DNA of 64,000 bases, taken from positions 3,038,001-3,102,000 of the forward strand of contig NZ_CP061169.1 in the NCBI RefSeq assembly GCF_011751765.2. Reading direction: 5' to 3'. The notes under the pieces are model-generated. The model was not told the origin of the DNA and did not search any database. It worked only from the letters and a program-made list of their open reading frames with translations. Numbering within the stretch: position 1 is the stretch's first letter; the number at the start of each line of letters is the position of its first letter. This DNA comes from Paramicrobacterium chengjingii (GTDB lineage: Bacteria; Actinomycetota; Actinomycetes; Actinomycetales; Microbacteriaceae). The translations under genes were made by a program, and so were the position numbers. Below, in pieces: positions 44,370 through 52,457 of the stretch.

Positions 44370-46058
44370 CTACTCGTCCACGCTCTTCACACCGACGATG
44401 GCGTAGTCAATGCCGCCCGAGTACCCGATGTGCAGGTAGGCATTTGCAATGTTGCTGCCTGTCACGGTTACCGTCTTTTCCCAGGTGAGCGGAACGGCGG
44501 GAGCTGACTCGAGAATCTGCTTGTCGAGTGCACCCCAGGCCTTGTTCGCCTCGTCAACATCAGTCATCGCACGGATCTCATCCATACGAGTGTTGACCTC
44601 GTCGTTGTCGAACTGAGCGACGTTCGAGTTGCCCTGGTCGAAGATCTGGCTTCCCTCGAACAGCGGCGGCAGGAAGGTGGCGCCGGTTGGCCAGTCAGGG
44701 CACCAGCCCGCGATGGCAGCATCCGTCTGCTGGCTCGGGGTACCGATGATCTGCCAGTACTTCGCAGTGTCCACGACGTTCAGCTTTACATCGATGTTGG
44801 CCTTGGCCAGCGACTCCTGAATGGACTCGGCCTGCGCCTGCGTAACGGGAACGGCGCGCATATCGAGGCTCAGTTCAAAGCCATCAGCGTAGCCCGCTTC
44901 GGCAAGCAGTTCCTTTGCCTTCTTCGGGTCACCCGCGTTCTCGTCACTCGGGTAGAGGTCGAAGTCTTCGTGACCCGTCACCGACGGCGGCAGCATCGTG
45001 TTGGCGATGTCGGCGAGCGCCGGGCCGCCTGTAGCTGTCTGCACCGACTTCTTGTCGATTGCGTAGGAGATCGCCTGGCGCACCTTGACGTCATTGAGCG
45101 GCTCTTTTGTCGTGTTGAGCGCGAGGTACGTGGTGCAGCCCTTGAGACCTTCGAGCGTTCGCTCTTGAACCGATGGTTCCTGAATGCGCGAGAGCGACGA
45201 CGCCAGAATGATGCCGGTAATGGCGTTCTTGTCGTCGCCCTGGTCGGCGATCATACGCTCGTCGATCGTCGAGTTGTCGAGGCCGAGTGTCCACACGAAC
45301 TTGTCCGGGTTCGCCGTGCGAACCTCGTCGCTGCCTTGCTCCCAGTACTCGTTGCGCTCAAGCACGATCGTGCTGCCCGGCTTATAGTCGGTGACTACGT
45401 ACGGTCCAGACGAGATCGGCTGCTTGTCAATGCTCTTCGTCGTCACATTTCCGTCGGCGGGGAACGGCGTGTACACGGGCTGGGCAACGGCACTGCTGAA
45501 GTCGGCGAACGGCTCTTTGAGATGGAAGACGATCGTCTTGTCGTCTGGCGTCTCGATCGAATCGAGGTGACCATCCTCGTAGACCCCGCCATACTCGTCT
45601 GCACCAGCGAGCAAGATCTTCGCGTACGGCGACCCAACGGCGATTGCGGGGTCGAGCGAGCGCTCCACACCGAAGCGCACGTCCTCACTCGTGATCTCTG
45701 AACCGTCCTGGAAGAAGATGTCGTCCTTCAACGTGAAGGTCCACTCGGTATTGTCCTCGTTCGGTGTACCCAGGTCGGTGGCGAGATCGGGAACAATCTT
45801 TGCGGGGTCTTCTGCGTTTCCCGGCGCGTAGGTTGTCAACGTGCGGTAGATCAGACGGTAGAAGTTGTTGACACCGCCGTCCCAACCCTGCGCGGGGTCG
45901 AGATGTGAGAAGTCGGTCGTGGCGAGAACATGCAGGGTGCCGCCCTTCACAACGTCGCCGCTTCCGCCGTCACCGGAGGCGTCGCCACCGCCGCTGCAGC
46001 CTGTGAGGGCGAGGGCCGCGGCGAGGCCCATTCCCAGCACCATATTGCGTTTCTTCAT
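44370..46058 (-). CDS. Oligopeptide ABC transporter binding lipoprotein (family 5)
   Basis: Binding lipoprotein of 562 residues with signal peptide MKKRNMVLGMGLAAALALTGC. The SBP family 5 signature is seen in WTFTLKDDIFFQDGSEITSE, DVRFGVERSLDP and YLALNTTKEPLNDVKVRQAI. ATG at 46058 is preferred over a start 13 codons upstream because it begins the signal. It is the recognition subunit for peptides; linked peptidases and hydroxyproline genes suggest short Pro/Hyp-containing (glyco)peptides (inference). Confidence 0.93.
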   Translation of the reverse strand: MKKRNMVLGMGLAAALALTGCSGGGDASGDGGSGDVVKGGTLHVLATTDFSHLDPAQGWDGGVNNFYRLIYRTLTTYAPGNAEDPAKIVPDLATDLGTPNEDNTEWTFTLKDDIFFQDGSEITSEDVRFGVERSLDPAIAVGSPYAKILLAGADEYGGVYEDGHLDSIETPDDKTIVFHLKEPFADFSSAVAQPVYTPFPADGNVTTKSIDKQPISSGPYVVTDYKPGSTIVLERNEYWEQGSDEVRTANPDKFVWTLGLDNSTIDERMIADQGDDKNAITGIILASSLSRIQEPSVQERTLEGLKGCTTYLALNTTKEPLNDVKVRQAISYAIDKKSVQTATGGPALADIANTMLPPSVTGHEDFDLYPSDENAGDPKKAKELLAEAGYADGFELSLDMRAVPVTQAQAESIQESLAKANIDVKLNVVDTAKYWQIIGTPSQQTDAAIAGWCPDWPTGATFLPPLFEGSQIFDQGNSNVAQFDNDEVNTRMDEIRAMTDVDEANKAWGALDKQILESAPAVPLTWEKTVTVTGSNIANAYLHIGYSGGIDYAIVGVKSVDE

Positions 46059-46076
46059 CAGTTCACTCTCTGTCGA

Positions 46077-46096
46077 TGCGGGCGTCCCTGCCCGCA
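46077..46096 (-). other. Small hairpin between GH127 and binding-protein genes
   Basis: TGCGGGC (46077-46083) pairs with GCCCGCA (46090-46096) around a 6-nt loop, 18 bp upstream of the binding-protein start. No U-tract follows on the minus strand. It may stabilise the binding-protein mRNA after processing or attenuate transcription; both are common reasons for higher binding-protein levels. Confidence 0.4.
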
Positions 46097-46115
46097 CTGT
46101 GGGTGTTTCAGGGGG

Positions 46116-48095
46116 TTAGGCCGTGCGCAGCCATACGCGCATTGCCTGGGCCTCACGGTTTCCCCACTGAAAGTAGGGAACGAGTGTGAGGTGCGTTCGG
46201 GCTGCGTCGTGCGCAGCCGGGTCTTGGTCGTCGATGTCGTCTCGAAGTTCCGGGTAGAGGTGCAGCTGGTCAAGCGGCGTCGCGGTGACGGCTCCGCTGA
46301 GCACGACACTCGGGCCCGAGGCGACAATCTGCCGCTGGTCGGGTTCGAACGCTTGCACGTCTCGGGGCGACACGACGAGTGAGTCGATGTCGCATTCGTT
46401 GTCTTGCTGCTCGGCACAGTAGACGAGGGGGCCGCGGGCGACGGCGAGGCTGCCGCGCACAGCATCCACTCGGGGGTCCGCCCCGTGGGCTCGTGCCCGC
46501 ATCGGCAGATTGATGCGGATGCTCTCGCCCGCAGCCACGCGATCAAAAGGTGCCCAGCTTCCGGCCTCGGCCGGTGTCATCTCGCCGTCGCGCTCGACGC
46601 TGGCGCCGTGCGCCCACGCCGGAATGCGCAGCGCGAGCGCCTGACCGTTTTCCGGCGCCGCCGTGACGGTGATGACGACGTCGCCGTCCCACGGGTAGCC
46701 GGTGGCGATCGTGAGCTCGAGGCCGTCGCGACGGATCTCGGATGCTGTGAGATTGGCGATGTGCAGCGTGTGTTCGTCTGCGAACGCGACGTGATCTTGC
46801 AGCTCCGACACCCAGCGGATGATGTTCGGCGGGCAGCAGGGGCAGCCGAACCATGCGCGCCGCAGCAGAGGCCCGTCGGATTCGTAGCCGGAGCGCTGCA
46901 TGTGATCGCCTCGGCGCTGCAGCGGATTGTCGTAAAAGAACGCACAGCCATCGTCGGAGAGCCCAACGGCGAAGGCGTTGTACTGCACGATCTCAAAGAT
47001 GTCGGCAAAGCGAGCTTCTCCGGTGCTCAACAGCATCCGCCATGCCCACTGCATGAGGGCGATGGCCGCACACGTCTCGTTGTAGGCACGCTCGCTCGGC
47101 AGTTCGAAACGGTCGCCGATGGCCTCGTCAGAGTGCCGGCTGCCGAGACCGCCCGTGATGTACAGCTTGCTCGCGACCATGTCGTCCCACAGGTGCAGCA
47201 CCGACCGTTCGAGGTCGTCTGCGCCCGTCTCGATCGCCACGTCCGTTGCACCGGACGCGAGGTACATCATGCGCACAGCGTGACCGGTAACCGAGTCCAG
47301 GTTGACAAACGGCACGAGGTCTTGGAAATACTCGCTCGTGAAGATCTTCGAGTCGATGCTTTGGTTGCCGCGGCGGCGCACCATGAGGTCGGCGAGCTCG
47401 AGGTATGTGCGGTTTTCGGTCTCTCGGAACAGCTCAACGAGAGCCATCTCCACCTCGGGATGCCCGCAGAATGCGAGCTTCTCGTCGGTGTGGGGGCCGA
47501 ACTTCTGCCAGACCAGATCGCTGAACCGCGCGGCGATGTCGAGAAGTCGAGGGTCGCCGAGCTGCCTGTTTGCGGCAACCGCGGCTTGGATCAGATGACC
47601 GAGCGAGTACAGCTCGTGACCCCAGGCGAGATCACTCCACGGCTCTTTGTCGATCGAGTCGGCTTGAAAATAGGTATTGAGGTAGCCGTCCGCGAGCTGG
47701 GCCTGCTGCATGAGTCCGATCGCTTCTTCGTAGAAGTCGCGAATGGACGCATCAAGGCTGACGGCGCGAGCGTCGGCGAGAGCGAGTTCGTAGGCGATGC
47801 CCTCGAGTGTTTTGTAGACATCGGTGTCGAGAAAGGGGTAGCGCCCGCGATACGGCTCGGTCGCGCCCCCGATGACGGCGCGGAAGTTGTCGAGGTTGCC
47901 AGCAAGCCGCAGCTGCTCGATGCTGTGCACGAGGGTCTGCTCTCGATTGCGGCGCTGCCACTGCCCGAGCAGTCCGTTGCTCGCCAGGGTCACCTCCGCG
48001 GCGCCGAGGGAGGCAAATCGGGATGCCGTCGATGCGACGGCGGGGCGGACGCTAGCGCTGTTCGCGGCGGATCGTGGTGTGTTAGGGAGTGGCAC
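46116..48095 (-). CDS. GH127 beta-L-arabinofuranosidase-like enzyme
   Basis: Glycoside hydrolase of 659 residues in the GH127 (former DUF1680) family. The unusual zinc-cysteine site known from Bifidobacterium longum HypBA1 is conserved: Glu340 and Cys342 in AYNETCAAIA and Cys420-Cys421 in FGCPCCPPNIIRW, corresponding to Glu338, Cys340, Cys417 (nucleophile) and Cys418 there. A GSRHSDEAIGDRFELP segment matches the acid/base region. HypBA1 removes beta-L-arabinofuranose from arabinosylated hydroxyproline. No signal peptide, so it should act on imported glycopeptides. It precedes the peptide importer on the same strand. Other GH127 activities exist, so arabinose specificity is inferred. Confidence 0.88.
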   Translation of the reverse strand: MPLPNTPRSAANSASVRPAVASTASRFASLGAAEVTLASNGLLGQWQRRNREQTLVHSIEQLRLAGNLDNFRAVIGGATEPYRGRYPFLDTDVYKTLEGIAYELALADARAVSLDASIRDFYEEAIGLMQQAQLADGYLNTYFQADSIDKEPWSDLAWGHELYSLGHLIQAAVAANRQLGDPRLLDIAARFSDLVWQKFGPHTDEKLAFCGHPEVEMALVELFRETENRTYLELADLMVRRRGNQSIDSKIFTSEYFQDLVPFVNLDSVTGHAVRMMYLASGATDVAIETGADDLERSVLHLWDDMVASKLYITGGLGSRHSDEAIGDRFELPSERAYNETCAAIALMQWAWRMLLSTGEARFADIFEIVQYNAFAVGLSDDGCAFFYDNPLQRRGDHMQRSGYESDGPLLRRAWFGCPCCPPNIIRWVSELQDHVAFADEHTLHIANLTASEIRRDGLELTIATGYPWDGDVVITVTAAPENGQALALRIPAWAHGASVERDGEMTPAEAGSWAPFDRVAAGESIRINLPMRARAHGADPRVDAVRGSLAVARGPLVYCAEQQDNECDIDSLVVSPRDVQAFEPDQRQIVASGPSVVLSGAVTATPLDQLHLYPELRDDIDDQDPAAHDAARTHLTLVPYFQWGNREAQAMRVWLRTA

Positions 48096-48142
48096 GGTAC
48101 CTCACTGCTCTGTGACTTAAGGCTCGGTGACCTGTAGTGGGT

Positions 48143-48154
48143 GATATGTTACAC
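48143..48154. promoter_or_regulatory. Regulon operator C upstream of GH127
   Basis: GATATGTTACAC (core TGTTACA at 48147-48153) matches the GTGATATGT and TGTYACA parts of the operators at 37071 and 50837. It lies 48 bp upstream of the GH127 start, in the position expected for control of the GH127/peptide-importer operon. Confidence 0.5.
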
Positions 48155-48450
48155 GGTACGACGAGGGCAAAGTCAATGCCTCGTAACCGAAATGTGACCG
48201 TTCACACAAAATGTCGTCCATTCCCGAATCAATCAGTTCCGAGGGGTACCCAAGGCCCTCGCCCGACTGTATAGTCATCGGCATCGAGTGCGTGCGGTCT
48301 ACGAGTTGCACCACTCGACGAAGTTCCTCCGACCATCTATCGGCGACCGTCGACCGCAGGCGAACGGTTCCCGAGAGCGACAGGTATACGTCGCTCAGCA
48401 GCATCCTGATCACCTCGAGTGAATCGACAGCTTTCTCCTGCGCGTATCTG
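48155..48450. other. Intergenic stretch without a convincing gene
   Basis: The divergent gap between the GH127 and metalloprotease genes is 435 bp. A minus-strand open frame (48117-48461) encodes a segment DVYLSLSGTVRLRS with reasonable codon use, but its second half looks non-coding and it has no good ribosome binding site. It may be the remnant of a GntR FCD domain. Otherwise the stretch shows only the flanking operators. Confidence 0.35.
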
Positions 48451-48452
48451 TG

Positions 48453-48465
48453 ATGTGTCACACGT
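48453..48465. promoter_or_regulatory. Regulon operator D upstream of the metalloprotease
   Basis: ATGTGTCACACGT contains the palindrome GTGT-C-ACAC and the core TGTCACA (48456-48462) shared with the other three sites of the proposed regulon. It is 66 bp upstream of the metalloprotease start. Confidence 0.45.
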
Positions 48466-48530
48466 CACGACGCGATGGCGAGGGCTTCACTACCCATGTA
48501 TCGACACTCGAGTTCTGAAGGAGAACCGCT

Positions 48531-50744
48531 ATGTCGCGAACACGAATACTGGCGGGAGGTGCACTGGTGACATCATTGTTGATGGCTCCAGCACTCCTGC
48601 TCGGCGCTGCGCCCGCCGCTGCCACAGATGCCCCGATCGCCGTCGCCGCTGACGGCACTGTGCCCGTTGATCCCCGTTTCGACGGCCCGCAGATCACCGA
48701 GATCCGGGTGATCAACGAGCAGAAGTTTCTCGAGATCTACTGGGACCGCTACGTCGACGAGAACGAAGCTGTGAGCCCCGAGAACATCGTGCTCACCAAC
48801 GGCAGTCGCACAATCAATCTGACGGCGAAGCCCGCAACCGGGCGCACCGATTCCGTCTTCTTCGATCAAAAGAACGAGCAGATGGCGGCGACCGAAGCCA
48901 ATAGCATGGAGCGGCTGCCCGACGATCTGCACCTGGCGAGCATTGCCTACACAGGAACGATCGATGTGACCGAGCCGCTGACGCTCACGGTGAACGGCAC
49001 GGCGATCGTCGATGAGCAGGGCAGGTCTGCCGAGAGCGCCGAATACACCAGCATCCCGAAACTCGACTATTACACGCAGTCCGTCACGACAGACACCGGC
49101 ATCGTCGTGAAGGCGAACCCTCGTGTTGAAGCCGGCACGCTGGCCCTCGCGGCCGAGCAGGTCGATGTCGAGCTGGCGAAAACCGAGACCGGCATCGCCG
49201 CGCAGATGGCGAACTTCGGATGCTCGCTCGCCGTCTACGCGTCGCGGGAGAACGCGTATCTCATTCCCGAGCACCGCGGTGGCTACGATCCCGAGATGTA
49301 CGACGTGGAAGGATACGGCGGCAGCACCTACAACAATTGCGTCTCGTCGATTTCCGAGCGCAACGTGCTGCGCACGCGCGGCAACGCCGACCCGTTTCTC
49401 AACACGAGCTATCCGAATGAGAACATTCTGATTCACGAATTCGGCCACGCCGTGAAGCTTGTCGGAATCGAGACGATGGACGACACGACGCTGGCAAATG
49501 AGTTCTACGCCGCGTACGAGAATGCGTATCTCACGGGGCTCTGGCCCAACACGTATGCCATCGGCAACAGCGACGAGTTTTTCGCCACCCTGTCGGCGAT
49601 CTGGTTCGACGTCATGGCCGAGAAGCCCGACTGGAGCGACGGCGTGCGAAGCCCCATCAACACCCGAGCCGAGCTCAAAGAGTACGACCCCACGTCATTT
49701 GCGTTCTTCGAGAAGATCTACCCGTCAGACCTGACGCTGCCTGCGCCGTGGGATGAGCCGGCACCCGATGAATACCATGGCGACTACACCGAACTGCCGG
49801 ACCAAGAACCTCGCACGACGGCGACCGAAGTCGCGTTCGGAACCGATCAGTTTCGCATCTCGACGCAGACCATCAGCGGCGATTTTCAGATCGACCAGTT
49901 CGCGGGCGATGCCGAGCATCCTGGTCGCGATGTCTGCGTCTGGTTCACCTGGGGTGGCGGGGTGTGGTCGATTGACTATAGCGACGGTCTCTACACGATC
50001 AGCGCGTCAGATGGCAGCGGTGTGCTCTCGGCCACGTCGGAGACCGAAGTGCGCTATGCCGACGTCAGTGCAGACGAATTTGACGACAGCCAGAAATGGG
50101 TGTTCACGCCCGACGCGTCAACACCGGATGCCCCCTACGACGGTCAGCTCGTGAACGCGGCGAACGGCCGTGCTCTCGCGCTCGACGGCCGCGCGAACAC
50201 CGGTGTCTCGCTGACTCTCACGGCACCCGATTCCGGCACCCGCTGGATGCTCGAAGACACGACGCGCACCGAGGTGCAGGGCACGGCCGCCTACGTGCTT
50301 CCCGTTTCGGTGTCGCTGACGTCAGAGGGACAGGATGCTCGCACGCTCGACGTCGCACAGCAGGGCTTCACCCTGCCCAGCATCGCTGACGTCGCCGGAG
50401 CCGACTGGCAGCGAGAGGGCTACACGTTCTCTGGCTGGCGAATCGTGGGCGACGACAGCATCCTCCCGTCTGACTGGGCGATTCCCGATGACACGACGGC
50501 CCTCTCGCTGGAAGCCGTGTGGGAAGCCGCCGAACTGCCTGGACAACCGGAGGATCCGGCAGCTCCAGCTGATGATGCAGCCTCTGCAGGTGATGCCCCG
50601 TCAGACGCGGCGTCGGATGCGTCGGGCGAGCTACCGCGCACGGGTGGTGACATCGTCGGCGCCGTCGCGGCAGCCGTTCTCGCATTGCTCGTCGGCGGTG
50701 GACTGCTTGTCGCACGGCGAGTCACCTCACGCGCCGCAAAGTAG
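48531..50744 (+). CDS. Sortase-anchored zinc metalloprotease (lethal-factor/PPEP-like motif)
   Basis: Surface protein of 737 residues. A signal peptide (LVTSLLMAPALLLGAAPAAA) is followed by an adhesin-like domain to about residue 190, a gluzincin-type protease domain with HEFGH (302-306) and, 43 residues later, Glu349 in NSDEFFATLSAIWF, then a region resembling a ricin-type trefoil (about 430-590), and the sorting signal LPRTG (701-705), a membrane helix and RRVTSRAAK. The pair HEFGHAV plus an EFFA-type motif resembles anthrax lethal factor and Pro-Pro endopeptidases (peptidase M34). That, and the hydroxyproline locus around it, suggests cleavage of Pro/Hyp-rich proteins (inference). AAGGAG precedes the ATG. 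Confidence 0.82.
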   Translation: MSRTRILAGGALVTSLLMAPALLLGAAPAAATDAPIAVAADGTVPVDPRFDGPQITEIRVINEQKFLEIYWDRYVDENEAVSPENIVLTNGSRTINLTAKPATGRTDSVFFDQKNEQMAATEANSMERLPDDLHLASIAYTGTIDVTEPLTLTVNGTAIVDEQGRSAESAEYTSIPKLDYYTQSVTTDTGIVVKANPRVEAGTLALAAEQVDVELAKTETGIAAQMANFGCSLAVYASRENAYLIPEHRGGYDPEMYDVEGYGGSTYNNCVSSISERNVLRTRGNADPFLNTSYPNENILIHEFGHAVKLVGIETMDDTTLANEFYAAYENAYLTGLWPNTYAIGNSDEFFATLSAIWFDVMAEKPDWSDGVRSPINTRAELKEYDPTSFAFFEKIYPSDLTLPAPWDEPAPDEYHGDYTELPDQEPRTTATEVAFGTDQFRISTQTISGDFQIDQFAGDAEHPGRDVCVWFTWGGGVWSIDYSDGLYTISASDGSGVLSATSETEVRYADVSADEFDDSQKWVFTPDASTPDAPYDGQLVNAANGRALALDGRANTGVSLTLTAPDSGTRWMLEDTTRTEVQGTAAYVLPVSVSLTSEGQDARTLDVAQQGFTLPSIADVAGADWQREGYTFSGWRIVGDDSILPSDWAIPDDTTALSLEAVWEAAELPGQPEDPAAPADDAASAGDAPSDAASDASGELPRTGGDIVGAVAAAVLALLVGGGLLVARRVTSRAAK

Positions 50745-50756
50745 CGCGATTCACCG

Positions 50757-50791
50757 AATGGTGCGGGTGCCGTGAAGGCACCCGCACCATT
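50757..50791 (+). terminator. Intrinsic terminator after the metalloprotease
   Basis: AATGGTGCGGGTGCC (50757-50771) pairs perfectly with 50777-50791 around a 5-nt loop, followed by the T-rich run TTCTTTC. It lies 13 bp after the stop. Confidence 0.9.
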
Positions 50792-50836
50792 TCTTTCCCA
50801 CCAATGATCGGTCTCTTCTTCCCAACAGCCATAGTG

Positions 50837-50853
50837 ATATGTAATATGTCACA
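50837..50853. promoter_or_regulatory. Regulon operator B upstream of the AGCS operon
   Basis: ATATGTAATATGTCACA is identical over 17 bp to the site upstream of the hydroxyproline operon at 37071-37087. Extended by TG it includes the perfect palindrome ATGT-C-ACAT. It stands 73 bp before the symporter start. Confidence 0.65.
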
Positions 50854-50925
50854 TGTTTTAAATTTTTCCACTGATCCTGTTCACCGACGAACGCAGCGTC
50901 ACGACACGACGACAGTAAGGAAGAC

Positions 50926-52404
50926 ATGGACGTCCTCACGTCAATCAATGACCTCATCTGGAATCCGATGGCCTATCTCGCTCTCGGGCTCGGTCTGTTC
51001 TTCACGATCCTCACGCGCGGTGTTCAATTTCGTCGCATCCCCGATATGATCCGGGAGCTCGGTGCCAAGAAGGACACCCCCGACGGCAACTCACCATTGC
51101 AGGCAGTGCTGCTGACGCTCGCGAGCCGCGTCGGCGTCGGCAACATCGCCGGCGTGGCCACCGCCATCTACGCCGGTGGCCCGGGAGCAATGTTTTGGAT
51201 GGTGCTGTGCGCCCTGCTCGGCTCAGCGAGCGCATATGCCGAATCGACCCTGGCCCAGGTGTTCAAGACGAAGATCGACGGTGAGCACAGAGGCGGTGTC
51301 CCCTATTACGTCGAGAAGGGGCTCAAGGCGAAGTGGCTCGCCGTCATTCTCGCCGCGATGATCCTCGTGGGCTACGGGTTCGTGTTCCCCGGCGTGCAGT
51401 CGAACAACATCGCGCAGAGCGTGAACGAAGCATTCAGCATCCCACTCTGGGCGACTGCCCTGTTTGTCACAGCACTTCTCGCTGTTGTCATCGTCGGCGG
51501 CACTAAGCGCATCGTCGCTGTCGCTCAGGTGTTTGTTCCCTTCATGGCAGCGGGCTACATCATCGCCACGATCGTCATGCTGTCGCTGAACGTCGAGCAG
51601 ATCTGGCCGACCATGACACTCGTCTTCTCGAGCGCCTTCGGTGTCAACCAGGTGTTCGGCGGAATTCTCGGCGCGGCTGTCGCCTGGGGAGTTCGCCGCG
51701 CGGTGTTCTCCAACGTCGCCGGCGTCGGCGAGGGCACGTTTGGCGCAGCATCCGCCGCCGTGCGCCACCCTGCCAAGCAGGGCCTCGTGCAGGCATTCTC
51801 GATCTTCATCGACACCGTCGTCGTCTGCAACGCGACGGGAATCATGATCCTCATCTCTGGCATCTACGATGTCGCAGACGAAAACGGCGCCCTGATCTTC
51901 AGCGGCGCACACGGAATTGAGGCGGGTCCCGGCTACACTCAGGCCGCTATCGACACGATTGCTCCGGGAATCGGCCCGGGTTTCGTCGCCGTCGCGCTGT
52001 TCTTCTTCGCTTTCACCACGCTCATCGCGTTCTACTACATCGCCAAGACCAACCTCGTGTACCTGTTCCGAGGTCGTGCCGCGGTGATCGCCGACTGGGT
52101 GCTCAAGGTCGGCATGGTCGCCATCACGTTCTACGGCAGTGTCGAATCCCCCACGGTCATCTGGGCGATCGGCGATATCGGCTACGGTTCGATCGGCTGG
52201 GTGAACATGATCTGCATTCTCCTGCTGAGCCCCGTCGTGTATAAGGTGACGCGCGACTACGACAGGCAGCGCAAAGCGGGCAAGGATCTCACGTTCAATC
52301 CTGAAGCGCTCGGCATCAAGCGTGCGCACTTCTGGATGCAGGACCACACGGGCACAATCGCGCGGGCGAGGGCCGAACGACTCTCAGACCTCGACGAGCT
52401 GTAG
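50926..52404 (+). CDS. Amino acid:cation symporter (AGCS family)
   Basis: Membrane transporter of 492 residues of the alanine/glycine:cation symporter family. Family motifs are LTLASRVGVGNIAGVATAIYAGGPGA (read as LASRVGVGNIAGVATAI), the GGVPYYVEKGL segment and GEGTFGAASAAVRHP. AGCS members take up alanine, glycine or proline-like amino acids with sodium. It starts an operon of transport and amino-acid metabolism genes controlled by the shared 17-mer operator; uptake of free hydroxyproline or proline is the simplest proposal (inference). Confidence 0.9.
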   Translation: MDVLTSINDLIWNPMAYLALGLGLFFTILTRGVQFRRIPDMIRELGAKKDTPDGNSPLQAVLLTLASRVGVGNIAGVATAIYAGGPGAMFWMVLCALLGSASAYAESTLAQVFKTKIDGEHRGGVPYYVEKGLKAKWLAVILAAMILVGYGFVFPGVQSNNIAQSVNEAFSIPLWATALFVTALLAVVIVGGTKRIVAVAQVFVPFMAAGYIIATIVMLSLNVEQIWPTMTLVFSSAFGVNQVFGGILGAAVAWGVRRAVFSNVAGVGEGTFGAASAAVRHPAKQGLVQAFSIFIDTVVVCNATGIMILISGIYDVADENGALIFSGAHGIEAGPGYTQAAIDTIAPGIGPGFVAVALFFFAFTTLIAFYYIAKTNLVYLFRGRAAVIADWVLKVGMVAITFYGSVESPTVIWAIGDIGYGSIGWVNMICILLLSPVVYKVTRDYDRQRKAGKDLTFNPEALGIKRAHFWMQDHTGTIARARAERLSDLDEL

Positions 52405-52457
52405 CCATCACCCCATCGAACAAGAACACAACTGATCATTTCGACAAAGGAGTCCCC

